A DNA stretch of 6,340 nt from Clostridia bacterium. GTDB taxonomy: Bacteria; Bacillota_E; RBS10-35; JAJYVN01. The notes under the pieces were generated by a model that saw only the letters and a program-made list of their open reading frames with translations, was not told where the DNA came from and did no database searches. The stretch spans positions 1 to 6,340 of the forward strand of contig DAHWHV010000501.1 of NCBI GenBank assembly GCA_027335545.1, given 5' to 3'. Position numbers and translations under genes: made by a program. The first letter of the stretch is position 1, and the number at the start of each line of letters is the position of its first letter. Shown here in pieces: positions 1 through 5,546 of the stretch.

Positions 1-964
1 GCAGTTCATTCCGGCGGTGGCGGCCTCGCGGCGGGGAAGCCTGGAGGCGGTGGCGGCCCGGGACCCCGCCCGGGCCGCCGCCTACGCGCAGCGCCACGGG
101 ATCCGGCGGGTGTTGCCCGATTACGCCGCGCTGATCGCCGACCCGGACATCGACGCCGTGTACGTGCCCCTGCCCAACGCCCTGCATGCGGAGTGGACCT
201 GCGCCGCGGCGCGCGCGGGCAAACACGTGCTGTGCGAGAAACCCTTCGCCCAGGACGCCGGGGAGGCGCGCGTGGCGGTGGAGGCCTGCGAGCGCGCGGG
301 GGTCGTGGCGATGGAGTCCTTCGTCTACCGCTGTCACCCGCAGACGCTGCGCATCGGGCGCTGGCTGCGCGAGGGGGCGATCGGCGAGGTGCGCAACGCC
401 CACGCCGCCTTCCACTTCACCTTGACGGGCTCGCGCCGCCAGACGGACATCCGGATGAGCGCCCCCCTGGCGGGCGGTTCGCTGATGGACGTGGGCTGCT
501 ACCCCATCTCCTGGCTGCGGTTCGTCTTGGGCGTCGAGCCGACCGCCGCCACCGCCCGCGGCCACTGGGACGAGGCGCAGGGGGTCGACACCCACGTGGT
601 CGGGATGCTGCACTTCGCCGCGGACCGCGCCGGGACGTTCTCCTGCTCCTTCGACACCGACAGCACGCTCCAGGCCCGGATCGTCGGCACGGGTGGGGAG
701 ATCGTGGTGGCGCAGCCCTACCACCCCCGCGGGGACGGGGCCACGATCACCCTGCGGCGGCGGGGCCGGCCGGAGGAGGTGGCCTGCGACGCCCGCGACG
801 AGCCCGCCTTCCTGGCGGCCGTGGAGCACTTCCACGACTGCGTCCTCGACGGCGCCACCCCGTTGCTGCCGGTGCGCGACGCGATCGCGCAGATGGCCGC
901 CATCGACGCCGTCCGGCGCTCCGCACAGGCGGGCGGGGCGACGAGCCCGGTGAGCGGGGGGTGA
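1..964 (+). CDS. Gfo/Idh/MocA-family NAD(P)-dependent oxidoreductase, 5' truncated
   Basis: The reading frame is open from base 2 to the TGA at 962-964, giving about 320 visible residues; the family is usually 330-350 long. The N-terminal beta strand with the GxGxxG dinucleotide loop is missing, so the true start lies left of the window and the in-frame GTG at 17 is not the start. The rest of the Rossmann fold is clear: a 'DIDAVYVPLPNALHAEW' strand-loop, then 'KHVLCEKPFA' (visible residues ~75-84), whose EKP lysine is the conserved family residue. The C-terminal alpha/beta domain carries 'GGSLMDVGCYPISWLRF' (~158-174). Here Asp163 and a Tyr at 167 replace the D-x-G-x-H of many members, as in glucose-fructose oxidoreductase and dihydrodiol/xylose dehydrogenase-like branches. 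Family knowledge predicts cytosolic, reversible oxidation of a sugar, inositol or related hydroxyl. The substrate cannot be told. No neighbouring pathway genes are visible. Confidence 0.93.
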   Translation, partial: QFIPAVAASRRGSLEAVAARDPARAAAYAQRHGIRRVLPDYAALIADPDIDAVYVPLPNALHAEWTCAAARAGKHVLCEKPFAQDAGEARVAVEACERAGVVAMESFVYRCHPQTLRIGRWLREGAIGEVRNAHAAFHFTLTGSRRQTDIRMSAPLAGGSLMDVGCYPISWLRFVLGVEPTAATARGHWDEAQGVDTHVVGMLHFAADRAGTFSCSFDTDSTLQARIVGTGGEIVVAQPYHPRGDGATITLRRRGRPEEVACDARDEPAFLAAVEHFHDCVLDGATPLLPVRDAIAQMAAIDAVRRSAQAGGATSPVSGG

Positions 965-1002
965 GGGAGCCGCGCGACCCGGGGGTCGCGCGGCTCCCTC
1001 AC
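961..1002 (+). terminator. Perfect 20-bp inverted repeat overlapping the oxidoreductase stop codon
   Basis: Arm 961-980 is exactly reverse-complementary to 983-1002, with only GG between; physically this would be a ~19-bp stem with a CGGG tetraloop. The TGA at 962-964 lies in the left arm. No T-run follows (ATACGCGG), so it is not a classical intrinsic terminator. In very GC-rich genomes, strong hairpins without U-tracts at gene ends are commonly taken as terminators or 3'-end stabilisers, which is the most likely role. A palindromic protein-binding site is the alternative. Confidence 0.6.
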
Positions 1003-1065
1003 ATACGCGGCCGCTGCGCGGGTGAAGCTGAGGAGCGACCGCATGCTGTGCCGCAAGGGAGGGAG

Positions 1066-1110
1066 GCGCGACCCTGCCCACGGTCGACGGCGCGGGGCAG
1101 AGGGTCGCGC
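1066..1110 (+). repeat. Imperfect inverted repeat reusing the word of the upstream hairpin
   Basis: Left arm 1066-1079 pairs with 1095-1110 over 14 bp with a two-base bulge (AG, 1101-1102). The 15-base loop contains the palindrome GTCGAC. The outer part of the stem is the same GCGCGACCC / GGGTCGCGC word that forms the core of the hairpin at 961-1002. It ends 9 bases before the ATG at 1120, so it could be a leader structure of the putative small gene or a repeated operator. No function can be assigned. Confidence 0.45.
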
Positions 1111-1119
1111 GAGATTGGG

Positions 1120-1422
1120 ATGGGCCGAGATGAGCGGGGGAAGCGAGACACGGCTGGCCGGGACGCGGCGAAGCCCGCCGGAGCCGGGCCCCGGAGCACC
1201 CCAGACACGCGGCGGGGGCGTCCCCCCGCGCGGGGCGGGTCCACCCCCGCTGCGGGGCGTGGGGAACGGACGGGCGGCGGCGCCCTGGGGAACTCCGCCG
1301 CCGGGGACGGGCAGGCGGGGGGCGCGGCGGGTGCGGAGCAGGGGGGCGGCACCGGTCCGGGGCGCGACGCGCAGTTGGAGGCCGTGACCGAGGCGATGCG
1401 CGATTTCAGCCTCCGCGGCTAG
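1120..1422 (+). CDS. Putative small disordered protein (100 aa), unrecognised
   Basis: This frame would give about 100 residues. The body (1-82) is rich in Gly, Ala, Arg and Pro and lacks hydrophobic segments, so it should be disordered. The end, 'DAQLEAVTEAMRDFSLRG', looks like a short amphipathic helix with natural codons. I see no known family. Support: about 85-90% G/C at third positions, higher than in the overlapping frame; a stop (1420-1422) four bases before a strong hairpin; and space between convergent genes. Against: the ATG at 1120 has only a weak ribosome-binding site (GAG six bases upstream), and high GC keeps all frames open here. A GTG at 1048 in the same frame would add 24 residues and sits 12 bases after an AGGAG (1031-1035). 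No membrane segment or signal peptide is visible. Confidence 0.4.
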   Translation: MGRDERGKRDTAGRDAAKPAGAGPRSTPDTRRGRPPARGGSTPAAGRGERTGGGALGNSAAGDGQAGGAAGAEQGGGTGPGRDAQLEAVTEAMRDFSLRG

Positions 1423-1425
1423 GAC

Positions 1426-1461
1426 GGCGGTGCTGCAAACATCGGTTCTTGCAGCACCGCC
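1426..1461. terminator. 13-bp-stem hairpin after the small ORF, possibly bidirectional
   Basis: GGCGGTGCTGCAA (1426-1438) pairs perfectly with TTGCAGCACCGCC (1449-1461) around a 10-base loop. It starts four bases after the TAG of the putative small gene. On the other strand it would lie about 37 bases beyond a possible gene-end remnant that reads minus and stops at 1498. There is no T-run on either side. Its placement between two convergent 3' ends fits a terminator. Confidence 0.55.
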
Positions 1462-1467
1462 TCCCGG

Positions 1468-1509
1468 ATGCTGTGGTCAGCGTTCCTCATGCTGTGGTCA
1501 GCGTTCCTC
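1468..1509. repeat. Perfect 21-bp tandem duplication, two copies
   Basis: Bases 1468-1488 are repeated exactly at 1489-1509, head to tail, with no extra matching base on either side. Each unit begins ATGCTGTGGTCAGCG and ends CTC. On the minus strand each copy carries GAG GAA CGC TGA, so the duplication copies the last codons and the stop of the possible remnant described for this stretch. Perfect identity suggests recent replication slippage. Confidence 0.9.
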
Positions 1510-1687
1510 GTAGCGCACCACGCCTTGCTGGATGGTTTGGGAACCGTCTGCGGCCTTTCAGGGTGGCCTCCTGGGTTGGGCCACCGCCGCAAGAAGGCTC
1601 AGCGAGGCCCGGAGACCAGGGGGGCAGGATTCTGCGGCGCACCGGCGACACCAGTCCGGCAGCGGCCGCAGCAGCGGGCTACCCCCG

Positions 1688-1713
1688 CGCCCCGGCCTCG
1701 CCACGCCGGGGCG
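1688..1713 (-). terminator. GC-rich hairpin just downstream of the transglycosylase
   Basis: CGCCCCGGC (1688-1696) and GCCGGGGCG (1705-1713) form a perfect 9-bp stem with an 8-base loop. It lies nine bases past the minus-strand stop codon (1723-1725). No U-tract follows in the direction of transcription (the next bases read CGGGGGT). Position and strength suggest it ends the transglycosylase message, in the U-less style of the other hairpins in this window. Confidence 0.55.
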
Positions 1714-1722
1714 GTGCCCCCC

Positions 1723-2853
1723 TCACCGTCCCTGGGCGACCATCGCCATGATGTTGCGCACGTAGCGCTGGGTCTGCTGGTAGGGCGGGACGCCCCCGTA
1801 CTTCTCCACGGCGCCGGGTCCGGCGTTATAGGCGGCCAAGGCCAGGGCGACGTTGCCATGGAAGCGCTGCAGCATCTCCAGGAGGTACGTGATCCCGCCC
1901 TTGAGATTCTGGACGGGGTCGTAGGCGTTGCTGACGCCGAGCGCGGCGGCGGTGCTGGGCATCAACTGCATCAGCCCCATGGCGCCCGCCGAGCTCTTCG
2001 CCCCGGAGTAGCCGCCCGATTCCTGCAGCACGACGGCCTCCACCAGGGCGGGGCTGATCCCGTACGCCCCGGCCAGTTGGTCGATGAGCTTGAGGACCTG
2101 CGGCCAGGAGGCGTTGCCCGAGTCCAGCGCCGCCAGGATGGCCCGGATCTTGGCCAGCAGGCCGTTGCGCTGGCTCACCAGGCCGGCGACGGCGTCCTGG
2201 GCGTCCTGCACCGCCACGTTCTCGGCGGCGCGCGCCTGCACCGCCCGCTGGTCCTGCGCCTGCAGGGCGACGACCTGGGCCACTGCCTGCCGCCGCAACG
2301 CGGCGATGCGGTTGAGGTCCGCCTGCTGCTGGCGCTCCAGGACGGCCAGGTGCGCCTCGGCGAGCCGGGCCTGGCCCAAAAAGCCCATCTCCATCGACCA
2401 GATCTTCTGCAGCATGGACAACCGGGTGAGGAAGTCCCCGAAGTTGTGCGCACCCAGCAACACGCTGAGGAAGGAGACGGAGCCGTTCTCGTCGATCACG
2501 CGCAGGCCCTCGTCGGCCTTGTGCTGGTCCTGGGCCACCACGACCTTGGCTGCGGCCACCGCGCGCTGCGCCGCCGCCAGGGCCGCCTCGGCCCGATGCT
2601 CCTGCCCGATGACCGCCCGCAGGTGCGCCGCTCCGGCCCGCAGGGCGGTCTCGGCGCGCAGGTAGTTGGCCACCGCCGTGTCCCACGCGGCCAGCGCCGC
2701 GTTGTAGCGCCCCTGCGCCACGGCCAACTGCGACGCCACGGCCTGCTCCTGCGCCCGGACGGCGCTCAACTGGCCGGCCAGGCAGGTCGGGGCGAAAAGG
2801 GACACCGCCAAGGCCCCAGCCAACCCGGGCAGCCACCAGCGCCGCAAGACCAT
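1723..2853 (-). CDS. Secreted lytic transglycosylase with PcsB/CwlO-like coiled coil and SLT domain
   Basis: The protein has 376 residues from the ATG at 2853, which is preceded by AAGGGA at suitable spacing and followed at once by a signal peptide: basic 'MVLRRWW', a hydrophobic core to ~20, likely cleavage after Ala26 (C-L-A). An in-frame ATG at 2910 has no ribosome-binding site and would bury the signal. Residues ~28-245 are heptad-like and rich in Ala and Gln. They contain 'GSVSFLSVLLGAHNFGDFLTRLSML' (124-148), matching the central region of PcsB/CwlO-type coiled coils. Residues ~253-376 are an SLT domain: catalytic Glu278 in 'VLQESGG', 'GAMGLMQLMPST' (290-301), 'ALAAYNAGPGAVEKYGG' and 'PPYQQTQRYV'. 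It should act outside the membrane, cleaving the MurNAc-GlcNAc bond with 1,6-anhydro product formation. Homologous coiled coils are governed by FtsEX; that control is inferred here. It stands alone on its strand, divergent from the helicase gene. Confidence 0.93.
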   Translation of the reverse strand: MVLRRWWLPGLAGALAVSLFAPTCLAGQLSAVRAQEQAVASQLAVAQGRYNAALAAWDTAVANYLRAETALRAGAAHLRAVIGQEHRAEAALAAAQRAVAAAKVVVAQDQHKADEGLRVIDENGSVSFLSVLLGAHNFGDFLTRLSMLQKIWSMEMGFLGQARLAEAHLAVLERQQQADLNRIAALRRQAVAQVVALQAQDQRAVQARAAENVAVQDAQDAVAGLVSQRNGLLAKIRAILAALDSGNASWPQVLKLIDQLAGAYGISPALVEAVVLQESGGYSGAKSSAGAMGLMQLMPSTAAALGVSNAYDPVQNLKGGITYLLEMLQRFHGNVALALAAYNAGPGAVEKYGGVPPYQQTQRYVRNIMAMVAQGR

Positions 2854-3060
2854 CCCCGTCCCTTGCCGGCCCGCCCGGCCGCCCCGGCCAGACGCTGCCG
2901 ATATCGACATGAGGCAGCACGATTCTGCACGACCCGCCCCAATCCTCCCAGTCCTCCCAAGCAGCGGTGGCCCTAGAGGGATTCGGATCGGAGCAGGGGC
3001 CGTCGCCTGGGGCGGGTCCGCAGCGCCCGGCCCGGACGCCTCCCCGGCCCGACCGTGGTG

Positions 3061-3072
3061 GGCGCGCGCGCC
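3061..3072. repeat. 12-bp CG-alternating palindrome in the -35 region
   Basis: GGCGCGCGCGCC is a perfect 12-bp palindrome with ten alternating C/G bases, ending five bases before the extended -10 at 3077. It covers the place where a -35 element would be expected, and no -35 consensus is present. It may be an operator, a Z-DNA-prone tract, or chance in a GC-rich genome. Confidence 0.4.
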
Positions 3073-3076
3073 ATTT

Positions 3077-3085
3077 TGGTATACT
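3077..3085 (+). promoter_or_regulatory. Extended -10 promoter for the helicase gene
   Basis: TGGTATACT is a TGn extension plus TATACT hexamer (five of six bases match TATAAT), set in ATTTTGGTATACTT, one of the few AT-rich islands in the window. The hexamer ends seven bases before the GTG at 3093, so transcription would start at or within a base or two of that codon. No -35 match is present, which is usual for extended -10 promoters read by the housekeeping sigma factor. Confidence 0.7.
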
Positions 3086-3092
3086 TGGGGGC

Positions 3093-5372
3093 GTGCGAAC
3101 TCTGCCGCATCTAGGTGTCCCCGATCCCGACGCGGCCGCGAGGGTGGCGCAGGAGACCGCATCGCCCGTCGACCCGGTGCCGGAGCGCCACCGGGGCTTG
3201 GCGCTGGACGCCTTTCAACGGCGGGCCATCGCGGCGATCGCCGCCGAGCGCAGCGTCCTCGTCTCAGCCCCGACGGGGACCGGCAAGACCCTGATCGCGG
3301 ACTACCTGGTCGCGCGGGCGGCCGCCGCCGGACGCCGCGTCGTCTACACCGCCCCCATCAAGGCCCTCTCCAACCAGAAATTCGAGGAGTACTGCGCCCT
3401 GCTGGGCGAGGAACGCGTCGGCATCCTCACCGGCGACGTCGCCCTGCGGCCGGAGGCACCCCTGTGCATCATGACGACGGAGATCCTCCGCAACCAATTG
3501 ATCACGGGGGATGAGCGCCTCGCGGACCTCGCCTGGGTGATCTTCGACGAGATCCACTACATCGCCTCGGACCGCGGCATCGCCTGGGAGGAGAGCGTCC
3601 TGCTGCTGCCGCCGGGCGTGCACGTGCTCGGCCTCTCGGCCACGATCGGCAACCTGGACGCCCTGGCCGCCTGGATCGCGGAGACGACGGGGGCCCCGGT
3701 GGAACGGGTCAAGGAGACCCGGCGCGCGGTGCCCCTGCTCGTCCGCTACGTGACCCCCGACGGGGTCATGCCCTTCGCGCAGGCGCAGCGCGCCAGCGTC
3801 GAGGGGGAGCTGGCGGGACGCCGGCTCGGACACCTCGATCTGGTGGCCGCCCTGCGCGCCGAGGACGCCCTGCCGGCCCTCTACTTCGTGTTCTCGCGCT
3901 TGGGCACGGAGGAACGGGCTCGGGAGGCGGCCCTGCGCGAGAACCTCCTGGATCCCCGCCAGCGCCGGGAGATGGAGGCGGCCCTGGGCGAAGCCATCCG
4001 CCGCTACCCCGGGGCGCGCGAACTGCGCGGGGACCTCGGCCGGTGCCTGGAGCGGGGGATCGGCTACCACCACGCTGGGTTGCTGCCGGCCACCAAGCGC
4101 GCGGTGGAGATGCTCTACGGCCGCGGCCTCATCCGTCTCCTTTACTGCACCGAGACCTTCGCCGTCGGCGTCAACTACCCGGTGCGGGGGGTGGCGTTGG
4201 AGGGCAGCCGCAAGTTTGACGGTACGAGTTTCCGCCCGTTGAGCGTGCAGGAGTTCCAGCAGATGACGGGGCGCGCCGGCCGGCGGGGCAAGGACCGCCG
4301 CGGCCTCGCCTTCATCGGCGTAGACGCCCGCGACCGGGGGGAGTTGCAGAACTACGGGTCCCTGCCCCTGGAGCCCGTGCACAGCCAGTTCTTCGTCACC
4401 GAGAGCACGGCCCTGAACCTGCTGCGTTCCTTCGGACGGGAACGGGCCCTGGACCTGCTCAGCCGGAACTTCCGCGAATTCCAGCGGCGGCAGGAGGAGC
4501 AGCGGGAGCGGGGTCACCTCGATGAACTCCTGGCCGAACGGCAGGGCCTCTGGGAGCGTGGCTGCCCCCACCTGGGCACCGCCGCCTGCCCCCTGGAGCG
4601 ACGACGGCTGCAGGCGCTGCTGGCCGAGCAGCGGCGGCGGCGGCGCAACCGGCACAATCGGCGCGGGCGCCAAGCGGTGGACCGGTCGCTGCAGGAGATC
4701 GAGGCCCAGTTGCGACAGGCGGAGGACTGCCCCAAGACGCCCGATCCCTGCCGCGCCCTGGTGGCGCCCTATGGCAAGCTCCGAGCCCGTCTGGCGGCCG
4801 CGGAGGCCTCGCTGGAGACGGCGGCGTCCCGCAACCACTGCCGAGTGGAGATGGACCGGGTCTGCGACCTGCTGGCGCGCCTGGGCTACATCGAGGGGGA
4901 GGCCCTGCTGCCGCGGGGGGAGATTGCGCGGCACCTGCACGTGGAGCCGCTGCTGCTGACGGAGTTGCTCTTCGACGGCTTCTTTCACCGCGAGGGGGAA
5001 GAGGTGATCGGCGCGGTCCTGGCCTCGGTCGACTACGACGCCCGCCACGACGATGCCTGCTTCGGCTTGGGCCGGGTGGCCGCGGCCCAGGCCGTGGAGG
5101 CGGTGGTGCGCCGCCTGCGCCACCAAGGGGCGAGCGTACACTTCGACCCGGTCGTGGCCCCCTTGGTCTCCGCCTGGTCGGCGGGTGCCCCGTTCGCCAG
5201 CCTCCTGCAGCAGACGAGCATCCAGGAAGGGGACTTCATCGGCGCGATCCGCCGCGCCATCGACCTTCTCCGACAACTACGGGCGGCCGTCCGCCCTGAC
5301 CCGGCACTGGTGGAGAAGCTGCTCCGCTGCGCGGCCCGCCTGGACCGGGACGAGGCCCAGGTCCTCTTCTGA
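3093..5372 (+). CDS. Ski2/Mtr4/HelY-like DExH-box RNA helicase with DSHCT domain
   Basis: From the GTG at 3093 the protein has 759 residues. Helicase domain 1 (~45-215): Q-motif-like 'LDAFQRRAI', Walker A 'APTGTGKT' (Lys65), Ia 'APIKALSNQKF', DEIH box (152-155), SAT (182-184). Domain 2 (~245-430): 'YHHAGLLPATKRAVE' (325-339), 'YCTETFAVGVNYPVR' and motif VI 'QMTGRAGRRG' (390-399). Residues ~485-585 form a basic helical insertion bounded by Cys491, Cys499, Cys546 and Cys553. The end (~588-755) is a DSHCT domain ('LTELLFDGFFHREGEEVIGA', 'LLQQTSIQEGDFIGAIRRA'). It should unwind structured RNA with ATP in the cytosol, feeding decay or ribosome metabolism; the partner nuclease is unknown. GTG 3093 is chosen because the -10 ends seven bases before it, which implies a leaderless message; the frame is open to 2967 but that part lies upstream of the promoter. 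All catalytic motifs are intact. Confidence 0.95.
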   Translation: MRTLPHLGVPDPDAAARVAQETASPVDPVPERHRGLALDAFQRRAIAAIAAERSVLVSAPTGTGKTLIADYLVARAAAAGRRVVYTAPIKALSNQKFEEYCALLGEERVGILTGDVALRPEAPLCIMTTEILRNQLITGDERLADLAWVIFDEIHYIASDRGIAWEESVLLLPPGVHVLGLSATIGNLDALAAWIAETTGAPVERVKETRRAVPLLVRYVTPDGVMPFAQAQRASVEGELAGRRLGHLDLVAALRAEDALPALYFVFSRLGTEERAREAALRENLLDPRQRREMEAALGEAIRRYPGARELRGDLGRCLERGIGYHHAGLLPATKRAVEMLYGRGLIRLLYCTETFAVGVNYPVRGVALEGSRKFDGTSFRPLSVQEFQQMTGRAGRRGKDRRGLAFIGVDARDRGELQNYGSLPLEPVHSQFFVTESTALNLLRSFGRERALDLLSRNFREFQRRQEEQRERGHLDELLAERQGLWERGCPHLGTAACPLERRRLQALLAEQRRRRRNRHNRRGRQAVDRSLQEIEAQLRQAEDCPKTPDPCRALVAPYGKLRARLAAAEASLETAASRNHCRVEMDRVCDLLARLGYIEGEALLPRGEIARHLHVEPLLLTELLFDGFFHREGEEVIGAVLASVDYDARHDDACFGLGRVAAAQAVEAVVRRLRHQGASVHFDPVVAPLVSAWSAGAPFASLLQQTSIQEGDFIGAIRRAIDLLRQLRAAVRPDPALVEKLLRCAARLDRDEAQVLF

Positions 5373-5424
5373 GCCGGACGCACCGGAGGAGCCGGATGCA
5401 CCGGAGGAGCCGGACGCGCCGGAG
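5371..5424. repeat. Three 18-bp tandem repeats at the helicase stop codon
   Basis: Units at 5371-5388, 5389-5406 and 5407-5424 differ at one position each (unit 2: C to T; unit 3: A to G), with a broken fourth start (AGCCGG). The first unit begins inside the helicase TGA (5370-5372). In one plus frame the array reads as three EPDAPE units, and both differences there are silent (GAC/GAT, GCA/GCG). On the minus strand it reads as Gly/Ser/Ala repeats. Confidence 0.9.
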
Positions 5425-5546
5425 AGCCGGGCCGCGATCCTTGCCCGGGCTGGGCGGGCCCACCGGGCCCACGCGCACCGGGGCCGACCCGGCCGCACGG
5501 CGAGGCACCTCCCGGCCTCGGGGGGCCGCACCCACGGGCTCCGATG

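Larger units (their letters stand above)
1423..1722. other. Gene-free stretch with hairpins, a duplication and a possible gene-end remnant
   Basis: No convincing gene lies here. The section around 1430-1560 is visibly less GC-rich than the rest of the window. It holds the hairpin at 1426-1461, the 21-bp duplication at 1468-1509, a 7-bp inverted repeat GGTGGCC/GGCCACC (1562-1568 and 1579-1585, loop of 10), and the hairpin at 1688-1713. On the minus strand a short open segment (1557 to 1498) reads 'DGSQTIQQGVVRYEER' before a stop. It looks like a genuine protein C-terminus but is closed upstream by an in-frame TGA (1558-1560), so it may be the tail of a decayed gene. No terminal inverted repeats or transposase motifs were found. 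Confidence 0.5.
2854..3092. promoter_or_regulatory. Divergent intergenic region between transglycosylase and helicase genes
   Basis: The 239-bp gap must hold promoters for both directions. The helicase side has a clear extended -10 (3077-3085). For the transglycosylase no convincing -10/-35 pair is visible; an AT-containing palindrome CGATATCG (2899-2906) about 45 bases before its start is the only candidate core. A repeated GGGAGGA (minus strand, within 2944-2958) lies in its probable leader together with GGGG and GGG, making a possible small G-quadruplex (2933-2958). Open frames from both genes run into this gap, but neither extension has a ribosome-binding site or codon bias that argues for use. 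Confidence 0.6.

Noticed and set aside
193..1119. Long plus-strand frame overlapping the oxidoreductase in another register
   Set aside because: Low-complexity Arg/Gly/Pro translation typical of a shifted frame; the overlapping oxidoreductase frame has family motifs. Only the section after 1120 was kept as a candidate.
1043..1387. Alternative frame with a good AGGAG (1031-1035) and ATG at 1043
   Set aside because: The ribosome-binding site is attractive, but the 114-residue product is an Arg/Pro/Gly run with poorer third-position G/C than the competing frame, no structured segment, and no hairpin at its end. It cannot be fully excluded.
1426..1722. Insertion sequence or attachment site in the lower-GC stretch
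   Set aside because: The inverted repeat is a single compact hairpin rather than separated termini. No transposase motif, target duplication or tRNA was found.
1468..2976. 502-codon plus-strand frame opposite the transglycosylase
   Set aside because: Antisense shadow; its sequence has no domain, while the minus strand encodes a clear signal peptide and SLT domain.
2910..3162. N-terminal extension of the transglycosylase to 2910 or 3162
   Set aside because: The extension has no ribosome-binding site, overlaps the helicase promoter and start, and would place the signal peptide internally.
3264..5276. 670-codon open frame on the minus strand opposite the helicase
   Set aside because: A shadow of the helicase in a very GC-rich genome, where stops are rare in antisense frames. 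The translation is rich in Gln, Gly and Ala, with no motifs, and the plus strand carries every helicase signature.
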